From positions 529,364 to 593,363 of the forward strand of contig NZ_KK211160.1 of the NCBI RefSeq assembly GCF_000620645.1: a stretch of DNA of 64,000 nt. The letters are read 5' to 3'. The notes below the pieces were generated by a model. The model did not search any database, was not told the DNA's origin, and saw only the letters and a program-made list of their open reading frames with translations. A program made the position numbers and the translations under genes. Of this stretch, positions 18,003 to 27,143 are shown piece after piece. The DNA is from Nocardioides sp. URHA0032 (lineage in GTDB: Bacteria > Actinomycetota > Actinomycetes > Propionibacteriales > Nocardioidaceae). The number at the start of each line of letters is the position of its first letter. The stretch's first letter is position 1.

Positions 18003-20476
18003 TCACCGGGGAGCGCCCAGCCCGCGATGTCCGCCAAAGCAGCCAAGACATGCGTGGCCGCTTTGCCGAAGACACCGCCGCTGTCGCGGACCTCTACGGC
18101 TGCCTCGACACCTCGATCGAGTCCGCTGAAACGGAACTCGGCGCCGAGCTGCGGTCCTCGAACCGCCTCTCAGCCCAGGCGCAGGTCGAACGAGAGGCGC
18201 AGGTGGCTCGACTGAGCCGACGGCTGGGCCAGCTGCGGGCCGCCGAGCGGCGACTGGTCTTCGGACGCCTCGACCTCACCGACCGCACCACCCTCTACGT
18301 CGGCAGGCTCGGCCTCCGACCCGAGGGCCGGGTCCTGGTCGACTGGCGGGCCCCCGCTGCGGCGGCGTTCTACCAGGCGACGCCGGCCTGCCCTGGCCCG
18401 GTCCTGCGACGTCGACAGCTCCACCTCGATGGCCGCCGGCTCGTCGACGTGAACGAGGAGGTCCTCGTCCCCGACCACCAGGGGGTTGACGAGCAGGCCG
18501 ACGGCGCGCTCGGCGAGGGCTCGGCGAATCGATCGGTCGATGAGTTGGCGGAGGGGTCGGTGGACCTCCTGACGCGGGTGTTGGCGGCGCCCCGAACCGG
18601 TCGGATGGGCGACATCGTCGCCACCCTCCAAGCCGAGCAGGACCGGATCATCCGCAGCCCGGGCCAAGGGGCGCTCGTAGTCCACGGCGCACCGGGCACC
18701 GGGAAGACGGTCGTCGCGTTGCACCGGGCGGCGTACCTGCTCTACAGCGAGCCGGCCCGCCGGGCCGGGGGCGTGCTCGTCGTCGGCCCGAACCCACGGT
18801 TCCTGCGGTACATCGAGCAGGTGCTGCCCGCGCTCGGGGAGACCGACGTCGTTCTCGCCCAGCCGACCGACCTCTACCCGGTCACCGAGCCAGACCTCAC
18901 GGCTGAGGACCCCACTGTCGCGCAGCTGAAGGCGGATCTCCGGATGGTCGAGGTGCTGCGGCGCGCCGTCGCCCACCGGCAGCGCCTGCTCCCCGGCCCG
19001 GTCCCGATGCTCGTCGACGGCGTCGAGGTCCTCCTGCGGCCCGAGGTGATCCGCCGCGCCCGCGATGCGGCCCGCGCCAGCGGAGAACCGCACAACCAGG
19101 CACGGGACATCTACGCCGAGATCGTCCTCGAGGACCTCGTCGACCAGTTCCTCACAGCCACGTCAGGCGGTGCAGGCTACCGCGACCCGGCGTCCGGCAA
19201 CTCCGACGGATCAGCTGACCACCCGGCCGATTCCCCTACTCGCGAGCAGGCTGACGGGCAGGACGACGACCGGAGCTCACGTGCGCAGGCCCTGGCCGCC
19301 CTACATCTAAGCGTCGCTGTGCGCCGGGAGGTGAACCTGCGGTGGATGCCGCTGGCCCCGGAGAAGCTCCTGCGCGACCTGTTCACCAGCGACGAGCGGC
19401 TGCGGGCCGCCGCACCGGATTGGCCGGCAGCCGACCGGGCGCTGCTGGTTCGCCGGCGTGACGCTGCCTGGACGCGAGACGACATCGCGCTGCTCGACGA
19501 GGTCGCGGCAATGCTCGGGCCGCCACCGCCGTCCGCCGCCGATCGAGCCGAGGCCGCGGTGCAGGCGGCCGCGAAGCGCGAGGCAGTCCGGTTCGCCAGC
19601 GACACGCTCAGCTCCTACGGCGTCGCCGAGACCATCACTGCCGAGGAGCTCGCACACCGCTACGGCGTCGACGACCACCTAGCCGACCACCGACCCCTAG
19701 CCGAACGCGCCGCCGCGGACCCGTCCTGGGCGTACGGACATGTCATCGTCGACGAGGCCCAAGACCTCACCGCGATGCAGTGGCGGATGGTGCTGCGGCG
19801 CTGCCCGTCGCGGTCGCTGACCATTGTCGGAGACCTCAACCAGCGCTCCGGTACCGCCACCCGGCCACGCGTGTGGGCTGACGTGCTTGCACCGCATCTG
19901 TCCAGCTGGCGCGAGGAGACGTTGACGGTGAACTACCGGACACCCGGCGAGCACCTCCAGCTCGCCCGCCGCCGCCTCGGTGAGACCGGTGTCGACATCC
20001 CCGACGTCGACTGCGCCCGCTGGGGCGGCACCGTCCGCGAGGTCGACGTCACCGACACGAATCTCCCGGGCCTGGTCGCCGAGCAGCTCGACGCTTGCCA
20101 CGGCACCCTCGCCGTCGTGACGCACGAGTCTGGCAGCCTCGCGGAGCGCCTGCCCGCGTACGTCGCGGTGCTGACGCCGCCGCAGGCGAAGGGGCTGGAG
20201 TTCGACACCGTCATCGTCGTCGACCCCGACCACATCGCCTCCCGGCTCGGGCCTGGCGACCTGTACGTGAGCCTCACCCGGGCTACCCAGCGCCTGGTGC
20301 TCGCGCGACGCAGCACCGGCCGAATGGTCGAGGCGGCGACGTTGACCGGATCAGACGCCATGACTCTCGACGTGCGCCCGCTGAGCGCCGACGACCAGCA
20401 GCTCATAACTGGGTGTGTCCCTATTCCGGCAATGGACACCCAGCCTCTAGATCGACGTCGGCCGGTCCGCGAGTGA
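17999..20476 (+). CDS. HelD-like RNA polymerase-associated helicase (UvrD/Rep superfamily)
   Basis: 825 aa. The N-terminus is a charged coiled coil (about residues 40-90, RLGQLRAAERRLVFGRLDL), the element that in HelD enters the RNA polymerase channels. It is followed by VGRLGLRPEG and VDWRAPAAAAFYQ, a HelD hallmark. Superfamily I ATPase motifs: Walker A GAPGTGKTVVALHRAAYLLY, Walker B VIVDEAQDLTAMQW, motif III IVGDLNQRSG, motif IV NYRTPGE and motif VI YVSLTRATQRLVL. HelD uses ATP to strip stalled RNA polymerase from DNA; the related HelR of Streptomyces also protects against rifampicin. No rifampicin-associated element was seen nearby. Translationally coupled to the C-S lyase. Confidence 0.9.
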   Translation: MITGERPARDVRQSSQDMRGRFAEDTAAVADLYGCLDTSIESAETELGAELRSSNRLSAQAQVEREAQVARLSRRLGQLRAAERRLVFGRLDLTDRTTLYVGRLGLRPEGRVLVDWRAPAAAAFYQATPACPGPVLRRRQLHLDGRRLVDVNEEVLVPDHQGVDEQADGALGEGSANRSVDELAEGSVDLLTRVLAAPRTGRMGDIVATLQAEQDRIIRSPGQGALVVHGAPGTGKTVVALHRAAYLLYSEPARRAGGVLVVGPNPRFLRYIEQVLPALGETDVVLAQPTDLYPVTEPDLTAEDPTVAQLKADLRMVEVLRRAVAHRQRLLPGPVPMLVDGVEVLLRPEVIRRARDAARASGEPHNQARDIYAEIVLEDLVDQFLTATSGGAGYRDPASGNSDGSADHPADSPTREQADGQDDDRSSRAQALAALHLSVAVRREVNLRWMPLAPEKLLRDLFTSDERLRAAAPDWPAADRALLVRRRDAAWTRDDIALLDEVAAMLGPPPPSAADRAEAAVQAAAKREAVRFASDTLSSYGVAETITAEELAHRYGVDDHLADHRPLAERAAADPSWAYGHVIVDEAQDLTAMQWRMVLRRCPSRSLTIVGDLNQRSGTATRPRVWADVLAPHLSSWREETLTVNYRTPGEHLQLARRRLGETGVDIPDVDCARWGGTVREVDVTDTNLPGLVAEQLDACHGTLAVVTHESGSLAERLPAYVAVLTPPQAKGLEFDTVIVVDPDHIASRLGPGDLYVSLTRATQRLVLARRSTGRMVEAATLTGSDAMTLDVRPLSADDQQLITGCVPIPAMDTQPLDRRRPVRE

Positions 20477-20501
20477 AATCACCGCGGGGTTCAGAAGCCG
20501 G

Positions 20502-21293
20502 CTAGCTTTTGGAAGACACCTCCGGTTCGACGAGACCTCGCTCGCGAGCGACCGCGACCGCCTGAAGTCGGTCCGTGACTCCGAGCTTGCGGTAGATGTG
20601 TTCGAGGTGCTTGGTCACCGTTCGCGGCGAGTTCGCGAGGCGGCGGGCTATCCCGTAGGCAGTGTGCCCGTCGGCGAGCAGGTTCAACACCGCCAACTCG
20701 GTGGCCGTGAGACCCGCGGTACTCGCGGCGGCGCACATGTCGGTGCGTTGCGGGGAGCCGGCCACCCGGCCGGTGGTGCGATGCAGGCCGAGGATGAGCC
20801 GCTGCAGGTGCCGGGCGAGCTCGAGCTCCTCCTCGGTGTAGTCATCGTCGGGGCGGCCCAGGACGAACGCCTCATACGTCGCCCCCTGCAGGACGAACGG
20901 CAACGACAGCTGTTTCTCGATGCCCACCGGCTTGAGGTACTCGTTGATGCAGTCCCGGTTGTACTGGCTCGAGATCTGGAACGGTACCCGCCCGTCGGAC
21001 TGGGCGGTGACGTCTTGGGTGACGTTGAACCAACGGACTAACGGGTGTCGGTCCAAGTTCGCGTCCTGATGAAAGTCCGGCATGCCGTCGGCGGCGCTGA
21101 AGTCAACTTCTGGCCACGTCTGGAACAGCCCCGACCGGCCGTCCTCCTCGCGCCAGTCGCACGAGGTAGCAACGACGTCGAAGGTGCGCGAGAGCTGCGC
21201 TCCGATCTGGTCGCGGGGGAACTCCGGCAGCGGGCGACACAGCACGTCTGAGACCAGATCCAGCCATTCGATGAGTCGTCGGTCATCAGACAT
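20502..21293 (-). CDS. LuxR-family transcriptional regulator with GAF-like sensor
   Basis: 263 aa from the ATG at 21293 (GGAAG five bases upstream). The last ~65 residues are a LuxR helix-turn-helix: GLTATELAVLNLLADGHTAY, ARRLANSPRTVTKHLEHIYR, KLGVTDRLQAVAVA. The first ~180 residues resemble a GAF-type ligand or redox domain rather than a receiver: no phospho-Asp pattern is present. The gene is transcribed away from the 701-aa secreted protein at 21503, and the 210-bp gap contains a perfect 22-bp palindrome, so it probably controls itself and that gene. The end is 26 bp from the convergent HelD stop. Confidence 0.85.
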   Translation of the reverse strand: MSDDRRLIEWLDLVSDVLCRPLPEFPRDQIGAQLSRTFDVVATSCDWREEDGRSGLFQTWPEVDFSAADGMPDFHQDANLDRHPLVRWFNVTQDVTAQSDGRVPFQISSQYNRDCINEYLKPVGIEKQLSLPFVLQGATYEAFVLGRPDDDYTEEELELARHLQRLILGLHRTTGRVAGSPQRTDMCAAASTAGLTATELAVLNLLADGHTAYGIARRLANSPRTVTKHLEHIYRKLGVTDRLQAVAVARERGLVEPEVSSKS

Positions 21294-21375
21294 CGCAACT
21301 TCCGATTCCGCCGGAAGCCCCGGTTCCGCAGGCGCTCCGACAAGTGCTCGCGCTACGCATTCCACGGTACCGCCG

Positions 21376-21397
21376 CTATACGCACATGTGCGTATAG
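21376..21397. promoter_or_regulatory. Perfect 22-bp palindrome, likely operator
   Basis: Half-site CTATACGCACA followed directly by its reverse complement, with no spacer. It is centred 93 bp upstream of the LuxR start and 116 bp upstream of the secreted-protein start, in an otherwise GC-rich divergent promoter region. A symmetrical site of this length is what a dimeric LuxR-type protein would bind; assignment to the adjacent regulator is inference. Confidence 0.7.
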
Positions 21398-21502
21398 ACC
21401 GGACGGGCGAAATCCCCCACCGTGAGAACCGGAACCGAGCGCGGCCAAAGACCTGTCCCGACTCCAGACTCATCGCCAAGGACTGCCTAGGAAGACCGAC
21501 CC

Positions 21503-23608
21503 ATGACCACTTGGATGCTTCGATTCACCCCGACCCGGGGACGCGCTCGCGCCGCCGCCGTGGCCGCCGCCGCCGTGGCCGCCGTGGCCGCTGCCGCCGC
21601 GCTCGGTCCCGCGGCCTCCGCGACCAGCCTGACCCGCCACGCCGAGCCGGCGGCGAACAGGTCGTTGCCCGATGACGCGGTCTGGCCGGCCCCGCAGGAG
21701 CTGTCGGTCGACGGGCAGGAGTCCGACTCTCCGGCGGTCGCGACCGACAACGGGTCGATTGGGGCGGTCTGGCGGACCTTCGACGGGGCCCATTGGCGCA
21801 TCCAGTCCTCCACGTATCTTTTCAGCGGGCGTTGGTCCGCGCCCGTGTACCTGTCGCCTGCCCGGATGGACGCCTCAACCCCGCAGGTGGCCGTTTTCGA
21901 AAGCAGGGCGTTCCAGCTCGCGGCGTGGGTGGTCGACGACGACGGCACGGACCGGGTGCAGGTGGCGGTTGGGAGCCGCCGCACCTGGTCGAAGCCACAG
22001 ACCGTCACCCCAGCCGGCGAGGCCGCGGTCGACCCCATCCCCGTCATCCTCAATCAAGAAGACCCGGTGTTCGTGTTCAAGCACCCGATGGTGTTCTGGC
22101 GAGGCTTCGACGGCACTAATTGGCGCATCCAAGGGGCCGCTGTCTCCGATACCACCGGCGAAATCGCCGGCGAGATCAAGACCTTTTCCGCCGCGGGCCC
22201 GGCCGAGGACCTGCGACTGAGCGACGGAACCTTGACGTGGAGCCGTTTCGACGGGACCTTCTGGCGCGCCCAGTGGATGCTCTTGGACACTTTCTTGCCC
22301 AGGGTCCAGGACGTCGTCACCCTCGACACGATCGACGAGGACATGCACACCCCGGCCATGTACGGCCCCGCGATCGTATGGACGAACGAACAAGCCGGGG
22401 TGACCCGGCTACGCGCCTTGATGGGGTCGCAACCGCAGACGCTGTCCAGCGCCGGCGCGGACGTCATCGGCATCACGTACGCCGGCAGCCGCCCCGCGCT
22501 GGTCGGTCCGCCGGCCGACGCCGCGGAGGTCGTCTGGCAAGAGCACAGCCCCGGTCCCTCCGGGGTGACCCGGGTGGCGGCAGTTGACGCCGGCGGGCCC
22601 GGAGTCAGCAATGACACCGGCTGGGGGGACACCCGGTTCTTGTCCGCGGCCGGGGTGGACACCCGACCGGCAGCCGCGTCCGGCCCCGGCCACGGCGTCG
22701 ACGCGGGCCCGGTGTTCGTCACCTGGCCCGAACAGCGAGACGGGGCATGGGGACTGCGGTACGCGGCAAACGAACGCGGCACCGGGTGGACGACGCCCAC
22801 GACCCTGGGCGAGACCGCCGAGTCGGCCGACGCATCCGACGCCAACGCCGGGGCGCCCGGTAGCCGCGACCCGTTCCTGGGCGTGGCCATGACTCGCACC
22901 AGCGGGGGGACCTCGCAGGTGCTGGTCCGCGGGCCCGACCTCGCCGCCCCGCACACCACGACGACCGTGAAGCCTCAGATCGCGGTCCGCCAGACCACCG
23001 GCGTCAGCTGGCTCGGCCAGGACGACTGGTCACCGATCGCGACCTACGACGTCCAACGCGGTGTCCGCACGCTGAACGGCACCGAGTGGAAGATCACTGA
23101 CCTGCTGACCGCCACGACTGCCACGTCGACGGCGCAGGACGGACTGCGGCCCGGATCCACCTACTGCTACCGCGCCCGAGCCACCGACGCTGTGGGCCGC
23201 GTCAGCCCTTGGCCCGTCGGCTGGGGAGTCGACACCAACTGCGCCACCGTCCCGCTCGACGACCGCGTCTTCGCCGCCGGCCCAGCCTGGAAACGTCAGA
23301 CCGGTGCCGGCTACTACCACAGGTCACTGCTCGCGACCACGCGTCAGGGCGCCACCTTGCGCCTGGACACCGGACCCGCCAACTTCGTCTACCTGGTCGT
23401 CGCCACCGGCCCGACCGCGGGCAGGATCCAGACCCGCATGGGATTCGAACGGCGCACGATCAACCTGAAGACCACCAGTACGAAGGCACTCGTGTTGAGG
23501 AAGGCGGTCCACGAGGTCGGCAACCCTGCGACAGGAATCCTAAAGATTCGAGTCCTCAGCGACGGCAAGCCAGTGCGAATTGATGGCGTGGCGGTACGCC
23601 GCAACTGA
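21503..23608 (+). CDS. Large secreted beta-propeller-like protein with fibronectin III-like segment
   Basis: 701 aa. A long Ala-rich signal sequence (residues ~14-40) is followed by a repeated pattern built on W-R-x-F-D-G-x-x-W-R (VWRTFDGAHWRIQ, FWRGFDGTNWRIQ, WSRFDGTFWRAQW), typical of propeller blades. Residues ~490-575 look like a fibronectin type III domain (SPIATYDVQRGVRTLNGTEW, LRPGSTYCYRARATDAVGRV). The C-terminal ~110 residues form a further beta-rich domain. It is exported and probably acts at or beyond the cell surface; no catalytic motif was found. It is divergent from a LuxR regulator with a palindromic site between them. Confidence 0.7.
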   Translation: MTTWMLRFTPTRGRARAAAVAAAAVAAVAAAAALGPAASATSLTRHAEPAANRSLPDDAVWPAPQELSVDGQESDSPAVATDNGSIGAVWRTFDGAHWRIQSSTYLFSGRWSAPVYLSPARMDASTPQVAVFESRAFQLAAWVVDDDGTDRVQVAVGSRRTWSKPQTVTPAGEAAVDPIPVILNQEDPVFVFKHPMVFWRGFDGTNWRIQGAAVSDTTGEIAGEIKTFSAAGPAEDLRLSDGTLTWSRFDGTFWRAQWMLLDTFLPRVQDVVTLDTIDEDMHTPAMYGPAIVWTNEQAGVTRLRALMGSQPQTLSSAGADVIGITYAGSRPALVGPPADAAEVVWQEHSPGPSGVTRVAAVDAGGPGVSNDTGWGDTRFLSAAGVDTRPAAASGPGHGVDAGPVFVTWPEQRDGAWGLRYAANERGTGWTTPTTLGETAESADASDANAGAPGSRDPFLGVAMTRTSGGTSQVLVRGPDLAAPHTTTTVKPQIAVRQTTGVSWLGQDDWSPIATYDVQRGVRTLNGTEWKITDLLTATTATSTAQDGLRPGSTYCYRARATDAVGRVSPWPVGWGVDTNCATVPLDDRVFAAGPAWKRQTGAGYYHRSLLATTRQGATLRLDTGPANFVYLVVATGPTAGRIQTRMGFERRTINLKTTSTKALVLRKAVHEVGNPATGILKIRVLSDGKPVRIDGVAVRRN

Positions 23609-23770
23609 CCCGCGGCGAACGGGACGGCCTTCGCAGAGACTGCCGGCCGGATCAGGAGCGCCGGCGCCGGGGATGTCGACCGCGGCGACGACGTCCCCGC
23701 GCTCCTGACCCCCGAGACCCTGGTAGTTCTCATCGAAGACCCCGACGTCGCACTCCACGCCATGCAGGCC
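23609..23770. other. Possible decayed coding DNA after the secreted protein
   Basis: In the same frame as the preceding gene, reading continues after its stop with a protein-like stretch (ALLTPETLVVLIEDPDVALH, then AMQALRRVLGAQRAF) that runs past 23762. There is no start with a ribosome-binding site, and the family is not recognised. It may be the remains of a separate gene. Confidence 0.3.
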
Positions 23771-24097
23771 CTACGCCGGGTGCTCGGTGCCCAGCGGGCC
23801 TTTCCCCACATGGAACCGTCGAGCGCGAACACCGATGCACACGCGTCGGAGATCACGCCGCCCGTGAGGCGAACCGGGCGCGTAAGACCCCCCTATTCTG
23901 GGGGGCCCCAATTGCCCAACGTCAGCGCGTGGAACCGTCTGGAGGTGGCCGATCACCTCACCGTCGCCGGCCTGGGCGACCCACCCGACGCCCAGGTCGA
24001 TGTAGGCGTCGAGCGCCTGGTCGGAATCCTCGGCAAGCCGGAACGACCGCTCCAGACAACGGTGCGGCCCGGTGTACCGCTCGATGGTGATTCCCAA
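23771..24097 (-). pseudogene. GNAT acetyltransferase N-terminal fragment
   Basis: From a TTG at 24097 the first ~55 residues read ITIERYTGPHRCLERSFRLA then EDSDQALDAYIDLGVGWVA and GEVIGHLQTV, the usual opening of a GNAT protein up to the first core strands. The chain then turns into non-homologous sequence (GPPRIGGSYAPGSPHG) and stops, without the acetyl-CoA-binding QxxGxG loop. It therefore appears truncated or frameshifted. A C-rich/G-rich hairpin (CCCCCC-TATTCT-GGGGGG, 23888-23905) lies within the broken part. It lies just downstream of the molybdopterin oxidoreductase on the same strand. Confidence 0.5.
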
Positions 24098-24104
24098 CGA
24101 TCAG

Positions 24105-25700
24105 CTACCTGCCGTGGGCGGCTTGCTGTCCGGCGCCGGTGCGCCAGGCGGCCACGCTGCGTACGCCCCAGCTCATCCTGGTGGCGGCCTCGTCGGCCAC
24201 GCGGCGGGTGGCGGCTGCGGCGGCGCTGCCGCCAACGTGCACGGTGACCGTGTGGATGCCGCGCACACCGTGCGGGTAGGGCGTCGCGTCGGTGTCGTCC
24301 TGCCAGTCGCCACCGATCGGACGGCACCGCACCCGGAGCCGGTGGCGGCCCGGGGTCGCCTGCCAGGTCAACGACCACGGCCGCCACGCATCGGGACCGA
24401 GGTCGACGCCGAGGGTGGCGTCGAGCCACGGCCCGCCATCGACCTGCACCTGAACCGCGTCGACCCCGACCGGCGGTGCCCACGCATAGCCGTGAATACC
24501 CGTCTCGCCGGCGGCCAGCCGGCTGTGGGGGCCGGGGACGTCGATGCGGGCCGACGGATGCACCGGGTAGGTGCCATCGAGCCAGCCGCGCTGGCCCCAG
24601 TACGACAACGGCGCGGTGCCGGTCACGGTAAGCCGTCGCACCCATTTGGTCTGCCCGTCCTGTCCGGTGCGCCCCGGCACCAGCAGCCGGGCCGGGCTGC
24701 CGTGCTCACGCGGCAGGGGCTCGCCGGCCATCCCGACCGCCAGGAACGCTCGTTCGCGGGCCTCGGCGAGCGGCAGCACGTTGGAGTACCCGTCGACCGA
24801 CTCGACGACCAGCCAGCCGTCGCCCTCGCCCGCACCGACCGTGGCGCCGGCCCGGTCGAGCAGGTCCGCGACCGGGATCCCGGTCCAGCGCGTGCAGCCC
24901 ATTCGGTCCCCGCCGACCGGGTTGTGGACGCAGATCATCAGCAGGTCGCGCTCCTCCAGCGGCAGCTCGAGGAGCTCAGGCAACGTCATCGCGAACGGCG
25001 CGGCGACCTCGCCATCGACCTCGAGCCGCCACAAGTCGAGGTCCACGCGGGGCTCGGGCACGGTGATGTCGATGACCGGGAACTGGCCGGGCTTGAAGAG
25101 CAGAGGCGCGACCCCTGCCGGTCGGGTCATCTCGCCGGCTGGCACCGGCGCTAGCGGTCGTGCCGGCTGGGGCAGCTTCGCGCGGTCGCGGAGCTCGGTG
25201 GCGGCGCGACGTCGGGCACGCCGGTCGGCGGCGACTGCGGCGGCACCCGCGGCCGCGACCGCGGCGAACGCGACCCGCGTCCTCGGCCGCACGGGGGCGA
25301 CCGCCGCCGTCGCTACGAAGACGCCGGCGCCGGTCGCGGCGGCAGTGCCGGACACCGACGCGTCACCGTGACGCAGCGCCAGCAGCCCGCCCAGCGCGTG
25401 TGGCGCGGCGGCCGTCGCGGCGCCCACCGTGACGCTGCGGGCGGCGAGGGCAGCGCCGGCGGCCGCGGCCGCTGCGCTGACGCCGGTCGCGATAACGATC
25501 AGCCCGGGCTTGTCGGCCTGCCCGACCACGGCAACGCCGCCATCGACGAACATCGCCGGCGAGACGTCGACCATGCCACGAGCCAGCCCTGAGGCCGGGG
25601 ACCGGCCTCGGCGGCTGGCAGAGGCGGCGATCTCACCGGCCGCGGCCGCGAGCAGCCCGGCCCAGACGCCGGCGCGGGCGCTGGAGAGACGATCTTTCAT
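24105..25700 (-). CDS. Membrane-anchored molybdopterin-dependent oxidoreductase (sulfite oxidase/YedY superfamily)
   Basis: 531 aa from the ATG at 25700. Residues 1-160 are hydrophobic and Ala-rich with about four membrane segments. Residues ~205-400 form the oxidoreductase Mo-cofactor domain: DLWRLEVDGEV, then the Mo-ligand cysteine C257 in DLLMICVHNPVGG, and GCTRWTGIPVADLLDRAG. The C-terminal ~110 residues resemble the Mo-co dimerisation domain (GYAWAPPVGVDAVQVQVDGG). The catalytic part should therefore face outward on a membrane anchor, unlike Tat-exported YedY. Related actinobacterial proteins have uncertain substrates (sulfite, methionine sulfoxide). The ORF overlaps no neighbour; a GGGGG stretch lies eight bases before the start. 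Confidence 0.85.
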   Translation of the reverse strand: MKDRLSSARAGVWAGLLAAAAGEIAASASRRGRSPASGLARGMVDVSPAMFVDGGVAVVGQADKPGLIVIATGVSAAAAAAGAALAARSVTVGAATAAAPHALGGLLALRHGDASVSGTAAATGAGVFVATAAVAPVRPRTRVAFAAVAAAGAAAVAADRRARRRAATELRDRAKLPQPARPLAPVPAGEMTRPAGVAPLLFKPGQFPVIDITVPEPRVDLDLWRLEVDGEVAAPFAMTLPELLELPLEERDLLMICVHNPVGGDRMGCTRWTGIPVADLLDRAGATVGAGEGDGWLVVESVDGYSNVLPLAEARERAFLAVGMAGEPLPREHGSPARLLVPGRTGQDGQTKWVRRLTVTGTAPLSYWGQRGWLDGTYPVHPSARIDVPGPHSRLAAGETGIHGYAWAPPVGVDAVQVQVDGGPWLDATLGVDLGPDAWRPWSLTWQATPGRHRLRVRCRPIGGDWQDDTDATPYPHGVRGIHTVTVHVGGSAAAAATRRVADEAATRMSWGVRSVAAWRTGAGQQAAHGR

Positions 25701-25815
25701 CCCAGAGACCCCCTTCGGTTGCGCATACGGGTGCCCCGCATGATGCGACCACCGGGCGCATATCGGCATCCCCTAGACCGGGGGTTCACGAGGAACGCAA
25801 GACTCTGGCAGCGGC

Positions 25816-26409
25816 TCACGGGTCGGTCCGGTTGTGCAGGATCCGCTGGAACATGACGTGGTCTTGCCAGGCACCGGCGATGAGCAGGTACTGCGGAGCG
25901 CGGCCGTACTCGATGAACCCACAACGGCGCAGCACCACCTGAGACGGTTCGTTGTGGGCGAGGGTGCCCGCCTCTAGCCGGTGCAACCCCAGGTCGGTGG
26001 CGCGGGCAACGGCGAACATGACCGCGGCGGTGGCGAGCCCGCGCCCGGTGTGGCGGTGGTCGACCCAGTAGCCCAGGGAGGCGTTCTGGAACGGTCCGCG
26101 GGCGACGTTGGTCAGATTCACGCGGGCGACCACCTCGCCGTCGTGCCAGATGAGCCACGGGTCCTGCTGGCCGGCTGCTGCGGCTGCAACCTTCGCTTCG
26201 GCGTCGCCGCGCTGGGTTGCCTCGGTGAAGAACTCGGGGCGCCGGGTTGGCTCCCAGGGTGCGAGGTGCTCGCGGTTGCGGATGTAGGCGTCGGCGACCG
26301 CGGCCGCATCGCCGATGGACAGCGGTCGCGCCTCGTAGCCCGACAGCAGCTCCATGGCCGTCACGGGGTCTGTCGAGGCGTCCGCGTTGCCGGGTCGATG
26401 TAAGGTCAT
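25816..26409 (-). CDS. GNAT family N-acetyltransferase (RimJ/RimL-like)
   Basis: 197 aa from the ATG at 26409 with GGGAGGA upstream. The chain matches the RimJ subgroup: ARPLSIGDAAAVADAYIRNR, then LAPWEPTRRPEFF, LGYWVDHRHTGRGLATAAV (acetyl-CoA pyrophosphate loop H-T-G-R-G-L-A) and LHRLEAGTLAHNEPSQVVLR followed by CGF. Such enzymes acetylate an amino group on a protein N-terminus or a small molecule. It is the third gene of a minus-strand unit behind a small Arg-rich protein and the racemase, whose promoter region carries operator copy A. Confidence 0.85.
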   Translation of the reverse strand: MTLHRPGNADASTDPVTAMELLSGYEARPLSIGDAAAVADAYIRNREHLAPWEPTRRPEFFTEATQRGDAEAKVAAAAAGQQDPWLIWHDGEVVARVNLTNVARGPFQNASLGYWVDHRHTGRGLATAAVMFAVARATDLGLHRLEAGTLAHNEPSQVVLRRCGFIEYGRAPQYLLIAGAWQDHVMFQRILHNRTDP

Positions 26410-26444
26410 CTGGCGGGGGTCCTCCCTAGCGAGTCGTGCAGATA

Positions 26445-27143
26445 TCAGCTGAGCGCAGCGTCCACGGCTGCGGCGGCGTGCAGGGCGGTGGTGGCCAGCA
26501 CCGGCACCGGGCTGTCGCCGGGCTTGATGAGCAGCTCGATCTCGGTGCAGCCGAGGATGACTCCGTCTGCACCGCGAGCGACCAGGTCGTCGATGACGGC
26601 CCGCATCCGCTGGCGGGAGTCGTCGGTGACCATGCCGCGGCACAGTTCGTCGTAGATGATCCGGTGCACGAGCTCGCGGTCGTCGCTGTCGGGGATGATG
26701 GTCTCGAGTCCGTGGGTGCCGATCCGGTCGCGGTAGAACGGCTGTCCCATGGTGAAGCCGGTGGCGAGCAGTCCCAGTCGGCGAAGGCCCTGACTGCGCG
26801 CGGCGTCGGCGGTGATGTCGATGATGTGCAGCAGCGGGATACCGACCGCGGCCTCGATCGCCGGAGCGACCTTGTGCATCGTGTTGGTGCACAAAAGCAG
26901 CAGGTCGGCACCGGCCGCTTCGAGGGTGCGGGCCTTCTCGGCGAGGAGATCACCGGCTTCGTCCCACCGGTCCTCGGCCTGGAGCTCGGCGACGGTCGCG
27001 AAGTCGACCGAGGCGAGCAGACAGTCGGCCGAGTGCAGGCCCCCAAGCCGCTCGGCGACGCCCTGGTTGATGAGCTGGTAGTACAGCGCGGTGCTCTCCC
27101 AGCTCATCCCGCCGATCAGCCCGATCCGTTTCGTCGACCTCAT
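26445..27143 (-). CDS. Aspartate/glutamate racemase family protein
   Basis: 232 aa from the ATG at 27143. It has IGLIGGMSWESTALYYQLIN at the N-terminus and the two catalytic cysteines of cofactor-independent Asp/Glu racemases: C85 in LLLCTNTMHK and C199 in VILGCTEIELL. It would interconvert D- and L-aspartate or a related acidic amino acid, in the cytoplasm. The start overlaps the stop of the 48-aa upstream protein (ATGA at 27140-27143), so translation is coupled. The longer open frame upstream is rejected because it overruns that small gene and the promoter. Confidence 0.88.
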   Translation of the reverse strand: MRSTKRIGLIGGMSWESTALYYQLINQGVAERLGGLHSADCLLASVDFATVAELQAEDRWDEAGDLLAEKARTLEAAGADLLLLCTNTMHKVAPAIEAAVGIPLLHIIDITADAARSQGLRRLGLLATGFTMGQPFYRDRIGTHGLETIIPDSDDRELVHRIIYDELCRGMVTDDSRQRMRAVIDDLVARGADGVILGCTEIELLIKPGDSPVPVLATTALHAAAAVDAALS

